Shown: positions 1 through 6,345, counted from the first letter of the stretch. The stretch: DNA of 6,470 nucleotides from Paracoccus sp. (in: a-proteobacteria) (GCA_031178645.1 JAPSIP010000088.1:1-6470), one strand, 5' to 3'. Notes: generated from the sequence alone by a model not told the origin. A program made the numbers and translations.

Positions 1-561
1 GATCTCGGTCAGGTGGATGGGGCTGTTTTCGTGCAGAAGCTCGGTCCGCAGGGAATCCATGAAGCCGCGGGTGGCGAACTTGGCCGCGCAATAGGGCGCC
101 TGCAGCGGGATGCCGCGATAGGCGAGGGCCGATCCGATGCTGACGATGGTGCCGTAGCCCTGGGGGCGCATGTGGCGCAGTGCCGCCTGGGCACCGAAGA
201 CCTGGCCCAGATAGGTGACTTCGGTCACGCGGCGGAACTCGTCGGGCGTGACCTGGGACACCGGGGCCAGCACGGTGGCCATTGCGGCGTTGATCCACAG
301 GTCGATCCGGCCCCAGCGGTCCATCACGGCCTGGGCCGCATCGTCAAGCGCCGCCGCATCGGCGACATCGGCGGGCAGGACCAAGGCCTCACCCCCCGCC
401 GCGTCCACATCGGCCCGTGCGCCGTCCAGGCCCGCCCGGCCCCGCGCGATCAGCCCGATGCGCCAGCCCTGTGCCGCGAACTGTTGCGCCACCGCCCGGC
501 CCACCCCGGCCGACGCGCCCGTGATGACCGCCACGCGCGGTGCTTCGCTGATGTTCTTCAT
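1..561 (-). CDS. SDR-family NAD(P)-dependent oxidoreductase, C-terminus cut by window edge
   Basis: The first 187 residues of a short-chain dehydrogenase/reductase are visible; the rest lies left of the window. The Rossmann cofactor loop TGASAGVG is at residues 14-21, an acidic DV pair is at 65-66, and the NNAG-like strand motif reads NAAM (91-94). The catalytic Ser is probably S144 and the YxxxK pair is Y157/K161. This is enough to assign an NAD(P)-dependent oxidoreductase acting on an alcohol or carbonyl; the substrate cannot be told. The usual active-site Asn in the 'VNxxG' helix is Thr here (VTYLG, T116), and I recall that this occurs in a longer SDR subgroup, so the protein may extend well beyond 250 residues. 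Start chosen at ATG 561 because AAGGAG (complement of 568-573) lies 6 nt upstream. It is transcribed away from the GH13 gene. No signal peptide or membrane segment is seen. Confidence 0.9.
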   Translation of the reverse strand, partial: MKNISEAPRVAVITGASAGVGRAVAQQFAAQGWRIGLIARGRAGLDGARADVDAAGGEALVLPADVADAAALDDAAQAVMDRWGRIDLWINAAMATVLAPVSQVTPDEFRRVTEVTYLGQVFGAQAALRHMRPQGYGTIVSIGSALAYRGIPLQAPYCAAKFATRGFMDSLRTELLHENSPIHLTEI

Positions 562-609
562 GGCCTTCTCCTTTCCTGCGCTGTGGTCCCAACGCGCCGG
601 CGGGGCAGG

Positions 610-629
610 GGTTCGCCCCCCGGTGAACC
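610..629. repeat. Near-perfect inverted repeat in the divergent SDR/GH13 intergenic region
   Basis: Arms GGTTCGCC (610-617) and GGTGAACC (622-629) flank a CCCC spacer. Seven of eight positions are complementary, and the eighth would be a G-U wobble in a plus-strand transcript. It sits 49 bp from the SDR start and 77 bp from the GH13 start, where an operator for divergent genes could lie. No T-tract follows, so it does not look like a terminator. I see no convincing -35/-10 pair for either gene in this GC-rich gap. Function is inferred from position and symmetry only. Confidence 0.4.
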
Positions 630-705
630 AGGGGCGCCGTCCCTGCGTTCGACCGGCAAGGCCGTGCCGGGCGCATGGCCGCCGCCCTGACCGAAAGGAA
701 CCCGG

Positions 706-2361
706 ATGGATATCAGCCGCACAGGCGATGTCTGGTGGAAGAACGCCGTGTTCTACTGCCTTGATGTCGAGACATTCCAGGACAGCAACGGCGACGGCGT
801 CGGCGATTTCGCCGGGCTGACCCGCCGCATCGACCATCTGTCCCGCCTGGGCGTCACCTGCATCTGGCTGATGCCCTTCTATCCGACCGCGAACCAGGAC
901 GACGGCTATGACATCACCGATTACTATGGCGTCGATCCCCGGCTGGGGACGCTGGGCGACCTGGCTGTCTTTCTGCGCACGGCCAAGGACCGGGGCATCC
1001 GGGTGATCGCGGATCTGGTGGTCAACCACACCTCGGACCAGCATCCCTGGTTCCGGTCGGCGGCCTCGGACCGCGATTCGCCTTATCGCGACTGGTATGT
1101 CTGGCGCGACGAGATCCCGCCGGGCGGCCCCAAGGATCTGGTCTTTCCCGATCAGGAAGACAGCAACTGGGAATGGCACGAGGAAAGCGGCCAGTATTAC
1201 CTGCACCGCTTTTATCGCCACCAGCCCGACCTGAACATCTCCAACCCCCTGGTGCGCGAGGAGATCCACAAGATCGTGGGCTTCTGGCTGCAGCTTGGCC
1301 TGTCGGGGTTCCGGGTCGATGCCGTGCCCTTCCTGCTGGAAACCCAGGGGCTGGACACGCCGCCGGAACTGGATCTGCACGACTGGCTGCGCGACCTGCG
1401 CAGCTTCGTTCAGCGCCGCTGCGGCGATGCGATCCTGCTGGGAGAGGTGAACCTGCCGTATCAGGAGGTCCGCCGCTTTTACGGCGACGAGGGCGGGGGC
1501 GAGCTGAACATGTGCCTGGACTTCAACATGAACCAGGCCCTGGCCCTTGCCCTGGTGCGCGAGGATGCGGGGCCGCTGGTCCATTCCCTGCGCGCCATGC
1601 CCGACCTGCACCAAAACGACGGCTGGGCGCATTTCGCGCGCAACCATGACGAATGGTCGCTGGACAAGCTGACCGAGGCCGAGCGCCAGCAGGTGTTCCG
1701 CGCCTTCGGCCCCGACGAGGAGATGCAGCTTTACGGCCGCGGCTTGCGCCGCCGGATCCCCACGATGCTCAAGGGCAATGCCGACCGCATCCGGCTGGTC
1801 TACAGCATCGTCTTTGCCCTGCCCGGCGCCCCCGTCCTGTTCTATGGCGAGGAGATCGGCATGGCCGAGAACCTGGACATCCCCGGCCGGCAAAGCGTGC
1901 GCAGCCCGATGCAATGGGCGGACCGCCCCAATGGCGGCTTTTCGGCCGCGCCCGAGGATCGGCTGTCGCGGCCCGTCGTCTCGGGCAGCCGCTGGGGGCC
2001 GAAGGGGGTCAATGTCGCGGCACAGGAACGCGATCCCGAATCAATCCTCAACTGGCTGGAACGCCTGATCCGCCGCCGCCGCGAGATGCCCGAGGTAGCC
2101 TTCGGCCAGTGGAGCTTCATCCCCTTCCCCGATGCCGAGATTTTCGCCCTGCGCTATGACTGGGACGACCGGACGGTGCTGCTTCTGCACAATCTGGGCA
2201 AGAAGGCCTGCGCCTCGCAGTCCCGGCTGGACGATGCGCAGTCACTGGGCGAACTGGCGACCATCCAGGGCCAGGGGCGCCTCGATCTGGCCGCGGACGG
2301 CACCGTCACCGTCGAACTGCCCGCCTATGGGGCACTGTGGCTTCGGGCGCATCGGGCCTGA
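706..2361 (+). CDS. GH13 alpha-amylase family enzyme, trehalose synthase (TreS)-like
   Basis: A 551-residue retaining glycoside hydrolase family 13 protein, probably cytoplasmic because no signal peptide is visible. It opens with the WWKNAVFY strand and a DSNGDGVGD calcium-site-like loop (26-34). The four GH13 regions are intact: DLVVNH (103-108), GFRVDAVP with nucleophile D205 (201-208), LLGEVN with acid/base E247, and RNHDE with D315 (312-316). Further TreS-like blocks are TSDQHPWF (109-116), HRFYRHQPDLN (167-177), LFYGEEIGMAENL (378-390) and RSPMQW (399-404). A C-terminal beta domain follows, from about residue 470. The length matches TreS enzymes (about 550-600). TreS interconverts maltose and trehalose, but the TreS segment after the nucleophile (a YLFEREGT/ENLPETH-type lid) is replaced by unrelated sequence. 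An alpha-glucosidase-like or other glucosyl-transfer activity is therefore possible. ATG 706 is favoured by AAAGGA at 694-699. No maltokinase, treY/treZ or glg gene is adjacent. Confidence 0.88.
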   Translation: MDISRTGDVWWKNAVFYCLDVETFQDSNGDGVGDFAGLTRRIDHLSRLGVTCIWLMPFYPTANQDDGYDITDYYGVDPRLGTLGDLAVFLRTAKDRGIRVIADLVVNHTSDQHPWFRSAASDRDSPYRDWYVWRDEIPPGGPKDLVFPDQEDSNWEWHEESGQYYLHRFYRHQPDLNISNPLVREEIHKIVGFWLQLGLSGFRVDAVPFLLETQGLDTPPELDLHDWLRDLRSFVQRRCGDAILLGEVNLPYQEVRRFYGDEGGGELNMCLDFNMNQALALALVREDAGPLVHSLRAMPDLHQNDGWAHFARNHDEWSLDKLTEAERQQVFRAFGPDEEMQLYGRGLRRRIPTMLKGNADRIRLVYSIVFALPGAPVLFYGEEIGMAENLDIPGRQSVRSPMQWADRPNGGFSAAPEDRLSRPVVSGSRWGPKGVNVAAQERDPESILNWLERLIRRRREMPEVAFGQWSFIPFPDAEIFALRYDWDDRTVLLLHNLGKKACASQSRLDDAQSLGELATIQGQGRLDLAADGTVTVELPAYGALWLRAHRA

Positions 2362-2425
2362 CCCGGACCTGGGGCAGCGGCACAAAGGTGTGACGGGCGA
2401 CCCGCCGTCAGACCATTCGCCGGGC

Positions 2426-2453
2426 TTGCTTGCGCGGTCCAGGGCGCTAACCT
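2426..2453 (+). promoter_or_regulatory. Candidate sigma-70 promoter for the amidase gene
   Basis: TTGCTT at 2426-2431 and TAACCT at 2448-2453 are separated by 16 bp. The -10 fits only TANNNT, so it is weak. It would place transcription start near 2460, at the left arm of the dyad at 2455-2483, which makes the arrangement plausible. Alternatively the amidase is read through from the GH13 gene 127 bp upstream; no clear terminator is seen between them. Confidence 0.3.
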
Positions 2454-2454
2454 T

Positions 2455-2483
2455 CCCCCAGTCTTCACAGTGAACATTGGGGG
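2455..2483 (+). promoter_or_regulatory. 29-bp dyad covering the amidase ribosome binding site
   Basis: Left arm CCCCCAGTCTTCAC (2455-2468) and right arm GTGAACATTGGGGG (2470-2483) are symmetrical about A2469. Twelve of 14 positions are complementary, and one of the two mismatches is a G-U pair in RNA. The core TTCAC-A-GTGAA and the outer CCCCCA/TGGGGG are both perfect. The right arm contains GGGGG (2479-2483), the only purine-rich stretch before the ATG at 2489. As DNA this could be an operator; as RNA the hairpin would hide the ribosome binding site. The symmetry is seen directly; the regulatory role is inferred. Confidence 0.5.
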
Positions 2484-2488
2484 TTTCC

Positions 2489-3805
2489 ATGCCGGATGGC
2501 AGCATCGCGCCGTCGCGCCGCAGCGTCGTCGTCACCGAGTTTACCAACAGTGTCCTCGACCCCGCGGCACCGATGCTTGGCCCGGTCGAGAATGGCGGCA
2601 CCATCATCGCCAATACCGCGCCCGGCTGCTGGGGTCCGATGATCACCCCCCGCCTGCGCGGCGGGCACGAGGTCACGACGCCCGTCCATGTCACCGGCGC
2701 CAGGCCGGGCGATGGGGTGGCGATCCGCATCCGCGACATCACCGTGACCTCGGCCGCCACGGCATCGGGCCATGACAGCTCGCCCGAGGGGTTCTGCCTG
2801 GGCGATCCCTATGTCGCCGCGCGCTGCCCGGTCTGCGACACCGTCTGGCCCGAAACCCATGTCGAGGGGATCGGCCAGGATGCCGTGAAATGCGACCGCT
2901 GCGGCAATCCGGTCACGCCCTTCCGCATCGTCCACGGCTATACCGTGACCTTCGACGACACCCGCAGCGTCGGCCTGACCCTGCCCGCAGCGGCGGCCGA
3001 GACCATCGCGCGGGACGCCGATCACCATGCGGCCCTGCCCGACGGCAGCCGCCAGCATTCGATCCTGACCTTTGCGCCGTCGGACATGCCGGGCACGCTG
3101 GTGCGGATGCGGCCCTTCCTGGGGCAGCTTGGCACCTGTCCGTCAATGGCGATGCCCGACAGCCACAACGCGGGCGATTTTGGCGCCTTCCTGGTCGGCG
3201 CGCCCCATGACTATGCCATCAGCGCCGAGGATCTGGCGCGGCACAAGACCGACGGGCACATGGACATCGACGCGGTGCGCGCGGGCGCGATCATCGTCTG
3301 CCCGGTCAAGGTTCCGGGCGCGGGCGTCTATATGGGCGACATGCACGCGGGCCAGGGCGACGGAGAGATCGCGGGACACACGATGGACGTGGCGGGCAGC
3401 GTCACCCTGCAGGTCGAGGTGGTGAAGGACTATCCCATCGACGGCCCGGTCCTGTTCCCCCTGGCCGAGGACCTGCCGCCCCTGGCCCGTCCCTTCACCC
3501 CGGCCGAGATGGCCAAGGGCCAGCGTCTTGCCGCGAAATGGTCCGTGGGCGAGATCGAGCCCTTGGCCCCGATCAGCGTGATCGGCACCGCCCCGAACCT
3601 GAACGCCGCCATCGAGAACGGGCTGGAACGCGCGGCCACCCTGCTGGGCATGACCATCCCCGAGGTGCGCAACCGCGCCACCATCAACGGCGCGATCGAG
3701 ATCGGGCGCGCGCCGGGCGTGATCCAGGTGACCTTCCTGGCGCCGCTGGCAAGACTGGATGCCGTGGGCCTGGGCCATTACGCGCGCGAACAATACGGGA
3801 TGTGA
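2489..3805 (+). CDS. Acetamidase/formamidase-family amidohydrolase with zinc-ribbon-like insert
   Basis: A 438-residue protein of the FmdA/AmdA family, which hydrolyses short aliphatic amides to a carboxylate and ammonia in the cytoplasm. The family hallmark GDMHAGQGDGE is at 283-293. Other supporting blocks are ARPGDGVAIRIRDI (71-84), the GHD motif at 94-96 and the C-terminal TINGAIEIGRAPGVIQV region (398-413). Unusually, CPVC (113-116) and CDRC (135-138) form a CxxC-N18-CxxC zinc-ribbon-like insert after the FCLGDPYVAARC strand, absent from the classic formamidase as I know it. The substrate is therefore open: formamide, acetamide or another small amide. ATG 2489 is chosen over the in-frame TTG at 2477, which has no ribosome binding site; GGGGG lies 5 nt before the ATG. 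It shares the GH13 gene's direction after a 127-bp gap and converges on the GMC gene. The start context suggests regulation through the dyad at 2455-2483. Confidence 0.88.
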   Translation: MPDGSIAPSRRSVVVTEFTNSVLDPAAPMLGPVENGGTIIANTAPGCWGPMITPRLRGGHEVTTPVHVTGARPGDGVAIRIRDITVTSAATASGHDSSPEGFCLGDPYVAARCPVCDTVWPETHVEGIGQDAVKCDRCGNPVTPFRIVHGYTVTFDDTRSVGLTLPAAAAETIARDADHHAALPDGSRQHSILTFAPSDMPGTLVRMRPFLGQLGTCPSMAMPDSHNAGDFGAFLVGAPHDYAISAEDLARHKTDGHMDIDAVRAGAIIVCPVKVPGAGVYMGDMHAGQGDGEIAGHTMDVAGSVTLQVEVVKDYPIDGPVLFPLAEDLPPLARPFTPAEMAKGQRLAAKWSVGEIEPLAPISVIGTAPNLNAAIENGLERAATLLGMTIPEVRNRATINGAIEIGRAPGVIQVTFLAPLARLDAVGLGHYAREQYGM

Positions 3806-3812
3806 CAAGGCA

Positions 3813-3840
3813 GGCTGCGGCCCGGCCCGGTGCCGCAGCC
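3813..3840. terminator. Hairpin between convergent genes, possible bidirectional terminator
   Basis: GGCTGCGGC (3813-3821) and GCCGCAGCC (3832-3840) form a perfect 9-bp GC-rich stem around a 10-nt loop. It lies 8 bp after the amidase stop and 36 bp beyond the GMC stop on the other strand. Neither side has a T-tract, so intrinsic termination is uncertain. The position between convergent genes is the main support. Confidence 0.5.
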
Positions 3841-3875
3841 CAGACCATGCAGGCGGCGTTTCCCCGGCTTGGGCT

Positions 3876-5498
3876 TCAGGCCTCCATGATGAAGCTGGCG
3901 CAGCGGTCGCCCAGCATCATGGCGGGGGCATTGGTGTTGCCCGCGTTGATGTCGGGGACGGCGGACATGTCGGCCACGCGCAGGTTCTGGATGCCCCGCA
4001 CCCTCATGCGCGAATCCAGCACGGCCATGGGATCGCCATCCGCACCCATCCGCGCCGTCGAGGCGGGGTGGTAGTTCGTCTTGACGAAGCGCTTGCAATG
4101 CTCGGCCAGTGTCTGGTCGTCCAGCCGGGCCGGATCGGGAATAGCGACGCGCTTGATCCGGCTGGCCAGGGGCTCGCTTTCAAAGGCGCGGATGAAGAAG
4201 CGCTGGCCCGCGATCATCGCGGCCAGATCGTCGGGATGCTTCAGCAGGTTGGGGCTGACCAGCGGCTTGTCCGCCGGATCGGCAGAACGCAGGCGCACCT
4301 CGCCGCGCGAGCGGGGCTTGACCACCACGGTGGTCACCGTCAGGCCATAGGTGTTGTCGATCAGCTTCAGCGTGTCGCGGTCCAGATAGACGATCGGCAC
4401 GCAGAAGGCCTGGATGGTCGGATCGGCGCCCGGTTCGACCGGGTTGACAAAGGCGCCCGCTTCCACGCCCGCCGACAGGATGGGGCCTGATCCGAACAGC
4501 TTGAACTGCAACCCGTTGCGCAGCATCCGCCAGCCCGCGCCCTGCCGGAAATAGCCATAGGGGCCATTGGTCGTCGCGATGATGGGCACTTCTGGGTGGT
4601 CGATCAGGTTCTGGCCCACGCCCGGCAGATCCGCGATCACCGGGATGCCATGCTGGGCAAGGTGGTCTGCCGGACCCAAGCCCGACAGCATCAGAAGCTT
4701 GGGCGTGATCAGCGCGCCGGCCGTCACGATGATCTCGCCCCGGGCATAGCTGCGATGCTCGGTCCCGGACTTGTCGCGCCACAGGACGCCGACCGCGCGT
4801 CCGTCCTCGATCAGGATGCGCTCGGCCCTTGCCTGCAGGCGCAGGGTCAGCAGGGGATCCTTCTCGACCGGGGACAGGAAGGCATAGGCGGCCGAGGATC
4901 GCCGCCCGTGGCGGTTCATGAACTGGTAAAAGCCCACGCCGCGTTGCGAGGGACCGTTGAAATCGGGGTTGAACGGCTCTCCCAGGCCCTGGACCGCCTG
5001 GACGAACCAGCGGGACATCTGGTCCACATGGCCCGGATCCGACACCTGCATCTGCCCGCCGATGCCGTGCAGCGCGTTGTTCAGGCGGTTGTTGTCCTCC
5101 ATCCCGCGGAAATGCTTCAGGACGGCATTCCAGGACCAGTTGGCCCCGTCATTGTTGCCCCGCAGAACGTCGTTCCAGGCATCGTAATCGGACGGCCTGC
5201 CGCGCATGTAGACCTGGGCGTTGACCGAGGATCCCCCACCCAGCACATTCGCCTGCGGAATGTCATGGGCGCGCCCGTTCAGGTGCGGCTGCGGCACGGT
5301 CGTGTGGTAATGCATGAACTTCGAGCCGTTGATCATCTTGAAGATGCCCGGCGGCATGTCCAGCAGCGGGTGGCGGTTCGAATGGCCCCCTTCCAGCAGC
5401 AGCACCCGGTGCCGGCCGTCGGCCACAAGCCGTCCCGCCGCCACACAGCCCGCCGATCCTCCTCCGACGACGATGTGGTCGTATTCTTCGCGCCCCAT
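3876..5498 (-). CDS. GMC-family FAD-dependent oxidoreductase (choline dehydrogenase-like)
   Basis: A complete 540-residue glucose-methanol-choline flavoprotein that oxidises an alcohol to the aldehyde or ketone using bound FAD. Residues 7-17 carry the ADP-binding strand and VGGGSAG loop, and E36 in RVLLLEGG is the expected FAD-ribose contact. GMC signature 1 is VLGGGSSVNAQVYMRG (85-100) and signature 2 is GALITPKLLMLSGLGP (261-276). The catalytic His is probably H477 in NYHPAST, with its partner Asn in GNTNAP (N523) as in choline dehydrogenase/oxidase. No signal peptide or transmembrane segment is visible. BetA-like overall, but the substrate is unproven: no betaine aldehyde dehydrogenase or betI is present, and such proteins also act on other alcohols and polyols. 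ATG 5498 is chosen because AGGAGG precedes it by 8 nt; the longer reading from 5573 would overlap the upstream gene and adds a non-homologous leader. It follows the gntR gene by 46 bp and is probably co-transcribed. Confidence 0.92.
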   Translation of the reverse strand: MGREEYDHIVVGGGSAGCVAAGRLVADGRHRVLLLEGGHSNRHPLLDMPPGIFKMINGSKFMHYHTTVPQPHLNGRAHDIPQANVLGGGSSVNAQVYMRGRPSDYDAWNDVLRGNNDGANWSWNAVLKHFRGMEDNNRLNNALHGIGGQMQVSDPGHVDQMSRWFVQAVQGLGEPFNPDFNGPSQRGVGFYQFMNRHGRRSSAAYAFLSPVEKDPLLTLRLQARAERILIEDGRAVGVLWRDKSGTEHRSYARGEIIVTAGALITPKLLMLSGLGPADHLAQHGIPVIADLPGVGQNLIDHPEVPIIATTNGPYGYFRQGAGWRMLRNGLQFKLFGSGPILSAGVEAGAFVNPVEPGADPTIQAFCVPIVYLDRDTLKLIDNTYGLTVTTVVVKPRSRGEVRLRSADPADKPLVSPNLLKHPDDLAAMIAGQRFFIRAFESEPLASRIKRVAIPDPARLDDQTLAEHCKRFVKTNYHPASTARMGADGDPMAVLDSRMRVRGIQNLRVADMSAVPDINAGNTNAPAMMLGDRCASFIMEA

Positions 5499-5506
5499 GC
5501 GGGCTT

Positions 5507-5512
5507 CCTCCT
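5507..5512 (-). promoter_or_regulatory. Ribosome binding site fixing the GMC oxidoreductase start
   Basis: The complement reads AGGAGG, a perfect Shine-Dalgarno core, 8 nt upstream of ATG 5498. It decides against the longer in-frame start at 5573. Confidence 0.8.
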
Positions 5513-5544
5513 GTTGTCTGGCCGTGCAAGGCAAGGCTGCGGGT

Positions 5545-6267
5545 TCAGGCCTCGTCGAACGTGCCCCGGACATATTCCCAGGCTGCGTTCAGATGCGCCG
5601 TCAGGGCGTCCGACGCGGCATCGGGATCGCGGTCGCGGATGGCGTTGTAGATGTCCGAGTGGCGCTGAAAGTTCATCCGGTTGCGTTCGGGCGACCGGGG
5701 CATCCGGGTCCATTGCGGCGCCAGCCAGCCGGTGAAGGCCCGGTGGATCGCCGGAAAGACCGGATTGCGCGGGATCTCGTAAAGGACGGCGTGAAAGGCC
5801 ACGTCCGTGCGGTAAAAGGCGTCGCTGTCGGGAATCGCCTCGCCATTCGCCTCAAGGGCGCGGCGCAGGGCCTCGATGTCGTCCTTGCGGGCCTGCAGCG
5901 CCGCCTGCCGGACAAGGGCGGCTTCCAGGAAGATCCGTGTGTCATACAGGTTCTTGACCCCGCCCGACTGCATCAGAAGATGCCCGACCACGCCGCTGGC
6001 GGCGGCCATCGCCGCGTCGAAGCCGGGGCGGCGCACGACCGGGCGGAACCGGGGCCGGGTTTCGACCAGGCCGCGGCTTGCCAGGGTGGCCACGGCCTCG
6101 CGCACGACGGTGCGGCTGACGCCATAGCTTTCGATCAGGTCGCGTTCGGGCGGCAGCGGGGCGCCGTCGGCCAGTTCGCCTGCGGCAATGCGCCCCTCGA
6201 TCGCCGTGACGACGAAATCCGCAGCGCGATGGCCCGAGGGACGCAGGTTTGAGGTCTGGGTGCTCAT
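5545..6267 (-). CDS. GntR-family transcriptional regulator, FadR type (FCD domain)
   Basis: A 240-residue DNA-binding regulator. The N-terminal winged helix-turn-helix spans about residues 12-80, with the GntR core LPPERDLIESYGVSRTVVREAV at 38-59. The C-terminal FCD ligand-binding helices fill about 100-235. The metal site expected of this class is complete: D155 and H159 (DVAFH), H203 and H225. These often bind a small organic acid together with Zn or Ni. The wing is atypical: RPRFRPVVR (71-79) replaces the usual glycine-rich GRGTFV-like hairpin. ATG 6267 is chosen over TTG 6282 because GGAG (complement of 6274-6277) lies 6 nt upstream. It is followed by the GMC dehydrogenase after 46 bp, so it probably controls that gene and itself through the palindrome at 6331-6345. 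The inducer is unknown; a substrate or oxidation product of the dehydrogenase is a natural guess. Confidence 0.92.
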   Translation of the reverse strand: MSTQTSNLRPSGHRAADFVVTAIEGRIAAGELADGAPLPPERDLIESYGVSRTVVREAVATLASRGLVETRPRFRPVVRRPGFDAAMAAASGVVGHLLMQSGGVKNLYDTRIFLEAALVRQAALQARKDDIEALRRALEANGEAIPDSDAFYRTDVAFHAVLYEIPRNPVFPAIHRAFTGWLAPQWTRMPRSPERNRMNFQRHSDIYNAIRDRDPDAASDALTAHLNAAWEYVRGTFDEA

Positions 6268-6273
6268 CACAGG

Positions 6274-6277
6274 CTCC
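6274..6277 (-). promoter_or_regulatory. Ribosome binding site fixing the gntR-type gene start
   Basis: The complement reads GGAG, 6 nt before ATG 6267. It supports this ATG over the in-frame TTG at 6282, which would also lie only about 4 nt from the predicted transcription start. Confidence 0.6.
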
Positions 6278-6283
6278 GGCAAG

Positions 6284-6298
6284 TTTGGTCAGATCATA
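6284..6298. promoter_or_regulatory. Degenerate second operator copy over the gntR -10 box
   Basis: TTTGGT-CAG-ATCATA: the left half is identical to the perfect site and the right half keeps four of six bases. The two centres are 47 bp apart. It covers the -10 box and predicted start of transcription, where binding would repress. Because its right half coincides with the -10 sequence, the match may be partly coincidental. Confidence 0.35.
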
Positions 6299-6320
6299 CT
6301 GGGGCAGACGCGCAATGCAA
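6293..6320 (-). promoter_or_regulatory. Sigma-70 promoter of the gntR-GMC unit
   Basis: On the minus strand TTGCAT (complement of 6315-6320) and TATGAT (complement of 6293-6298) are 16 bp apart. The -10 matches five of six consensus bases. Predicted transcription start is about 6286, giving a leader of roughly 19 nt before the ATG at 6267. The perfect palindrome at 6331-6345 lies just upstream of the -35, and a degenerate copy (6284-6298) overlaps the -10. Both positions suit control by the regulator that this promoter would express. Confidence 0.6.
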
Positions 6321-6328
6321 GTTCTTGC
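6317..6328. repeat. Small palindrome overlapping the -35 of the gntR promoter
   Basis: GCAAG (6317-6321) and CTTGC (6324-6328) are perfect arms around TT. It overlaps the -35 and ends 2 bp before the GntR-type operator at 6331. It may be a binding site for a second regulator or chance; the match is short. Confidence 0.3.
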
Positions 6329-6330
6329 TG

Positions 6331-6345
6331 TTTGGTATGACCAAA
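6331..6345. promoter_or_regulatory. Operator for a FadR-type GntR regulator
   Basis: TTTGGTATGACCAAA has perfect 6-bp arms around a 3-bp centre. It contains TGGT-NNN-ACCA, the operator form recognised by FadR-subfamily regulators, and matches the core of the E. coli PdhR box as I know it (TTGGTATGACCAA). It lies 10 bp upstream of the gntR gene's -35 on that strand. Binding by the adjacent GntR-type protein is inferred from family and proximity. Confidence 0.75.

Noticed and set aside
653..670. CCGGCA/TGCCGG hairpin before the GH13 ribosome binding site
   Set aside because: Six-base arms with a six-base loop are common by chance at this GC content, and it does not cover the start signals.
13..820. 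Two long plus-strand open frames over the SDR gene and the divergent gap
   Set aside because: They run antisense to the SDR motifs and into the GH13 gene, lack a ribosome binding site and are low-complexity Arg/Ala/Gly/Pro-rich.
3143..3808. Minus-strand open frame of 221 codons antisense to the amidase
   Set aside because: It is His/Arg/Asp-rich with no recognisable domain, opposite a gene with the FmdA signature.
5499..5573. Longer GMC start at 5573
   Set aside because: It would overlap the end of the gntR gene, and the added residues have no FAD-fold character. ATG 5498 has a perfect AGGAGG.
4596..5735. Long plus-strand open frame of 379 codons
   Set aside because: It lies antisense to the GMC and gntR genes, which have clear family motifs. 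Its protein resembles no family and is a GC-rich shadow frame.
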